Assembly: GCA_017301995.1 (NCBI GenBank)
Contig: JAFLEH010000008.1
Location: 186,001 to 250,000, forward strand
Source of the DNA: Verrucomicrobiota bacterium
GTDB lineage: Bacteria > Verrucomicrobiota > Verrucomicrobiia > Verrucomicrobiales > Akkermansiaceae
Reading direction: 5' to 3'
DNA length: 64,000 nucleotides
In this document: positions 63,951 to 64,000 of the stretch, one piece after another
Numbering within the stretch: the stretch's first letter is position 1
Layout of the letters: each line of letters opens with the position of its first letter
Notes under the pieces: model-generated
Seen by the model: the letters and a program-made list of their open reading frames with translations, nothing else
Told to the model about the DNA's origin: nothing
Database searches by the model: none
Translations under genes and position numbers: made by a program

Positions 63951-64000
63951 GCGTGTTCGCTATTTCCATGCCCGCCGACAAGCAGGAAATCACCCAGGTC
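63947..64000 (+). CDS. start of a downstream gene, possibly the response regulator
   Basis: Eighteen codons to the right edge, starting at an ATG that overlaps the kinase stop codon (ATGA); ATG 63968 is an alternative (MPADKQEITQV). Position after a NarL-type kinase suggests a response regulator, but the visible residues do not yet show the receiver motif. Confidence 0.4.
   Translation, partial: MSVFAISMPADKQEITQV

Overview
The window looks like a chromosomal segment from a free-living Gram-negative heterotroph of the Verrucomicrobiota (Verrucomicrobiae; Luteolibacter- or Haloferula-like is my best guess). The reasons are high GC content, many signal peptides, a sulfatase, a DUF1080 protein, large sensor kinases with ligand-binding ectodomains, an HzsA-related c-type cytochrome, a PEP-CTERM protein, Delta-60 repeat proteins, and a C-terminal tail (..SFQGIPGRSY.. 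FYRLG.P) that is common on secreted proteins of this phylum. No rRNA, tRNA, CRISPR array or complete prophage was seen. Assignments rest on reading the sequence; no database search was run.

Layout. 1-4.8 kb: start of a GH29 fucosidase, an alpha/beta hydrolase and a MATE exporter on the minus strand, then an FkbM methyltransferase and a GT10-like fucosyltransferase on the plus strand (surface glycan handling). 4.9-6.8 kb: a less GC-rich patch with two or three hypothetical exported or membrane proteins. 7.4-21.5 kb: a plus-strand run of secreted proteins (beta-propeller, HzsA-related dihaem protein, two Delta-60 repeat giants, PEP-CTERM protein). 21.5-29.8 kb: a 1504-residue multidomain exported protein, a small membrane protein and aconitase AcnA. 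29.9-36.7 kb: a GH2 beta-galactosidase divergent from a discoidin-like sensor kinase and its response regulator. 36.9-41 kb: PfkB kinase, beta-helix protein, SGNH hydrolase, LprI-like protein. 41.2-45.5 kb: haem lipoprotein, LysE exporter and leuS. 45.5-50 kb: sulfatase, DUF1080, sugar-kinase-like phosphotransferase, polyproline protein. 50.2-54.1 kb: UPF0126 channel, FeoB and a membrane-anchored DtxR/FeoA protein. 54.8-56.2 kb: rsmH with a MazG-like gene. 56.4-64 kb: hypothetical exported proteins, a beta-helix protein with a CBM-like domain, and a two-component propeller sensor kinase followed by the start of another gene.

The standout feature is in leuS (42232-45492). A complete REP-associated tyrosine transposase (RAYT, HUH/Y1 family), bounded by 29-nt perfect inverted repeats that each contain a REP-type hairpin, sits in frame inside the editing (CP1) domain of leucyl-tRNA synthetase. 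The result is a 1086-residue LeuRS-RAYT fusion in which every expected LeuRS and transposase motif can be read.

Functionally the window combines polysaccharide capture and degradation (GH29, GH2, sulfatase, beta-helix, DUF1080, SGNH), two sensing systems with extracellular domains, surface fucosylation, iron uptake (FeoB), and housekeeping (acnA, leuS, rsmH).
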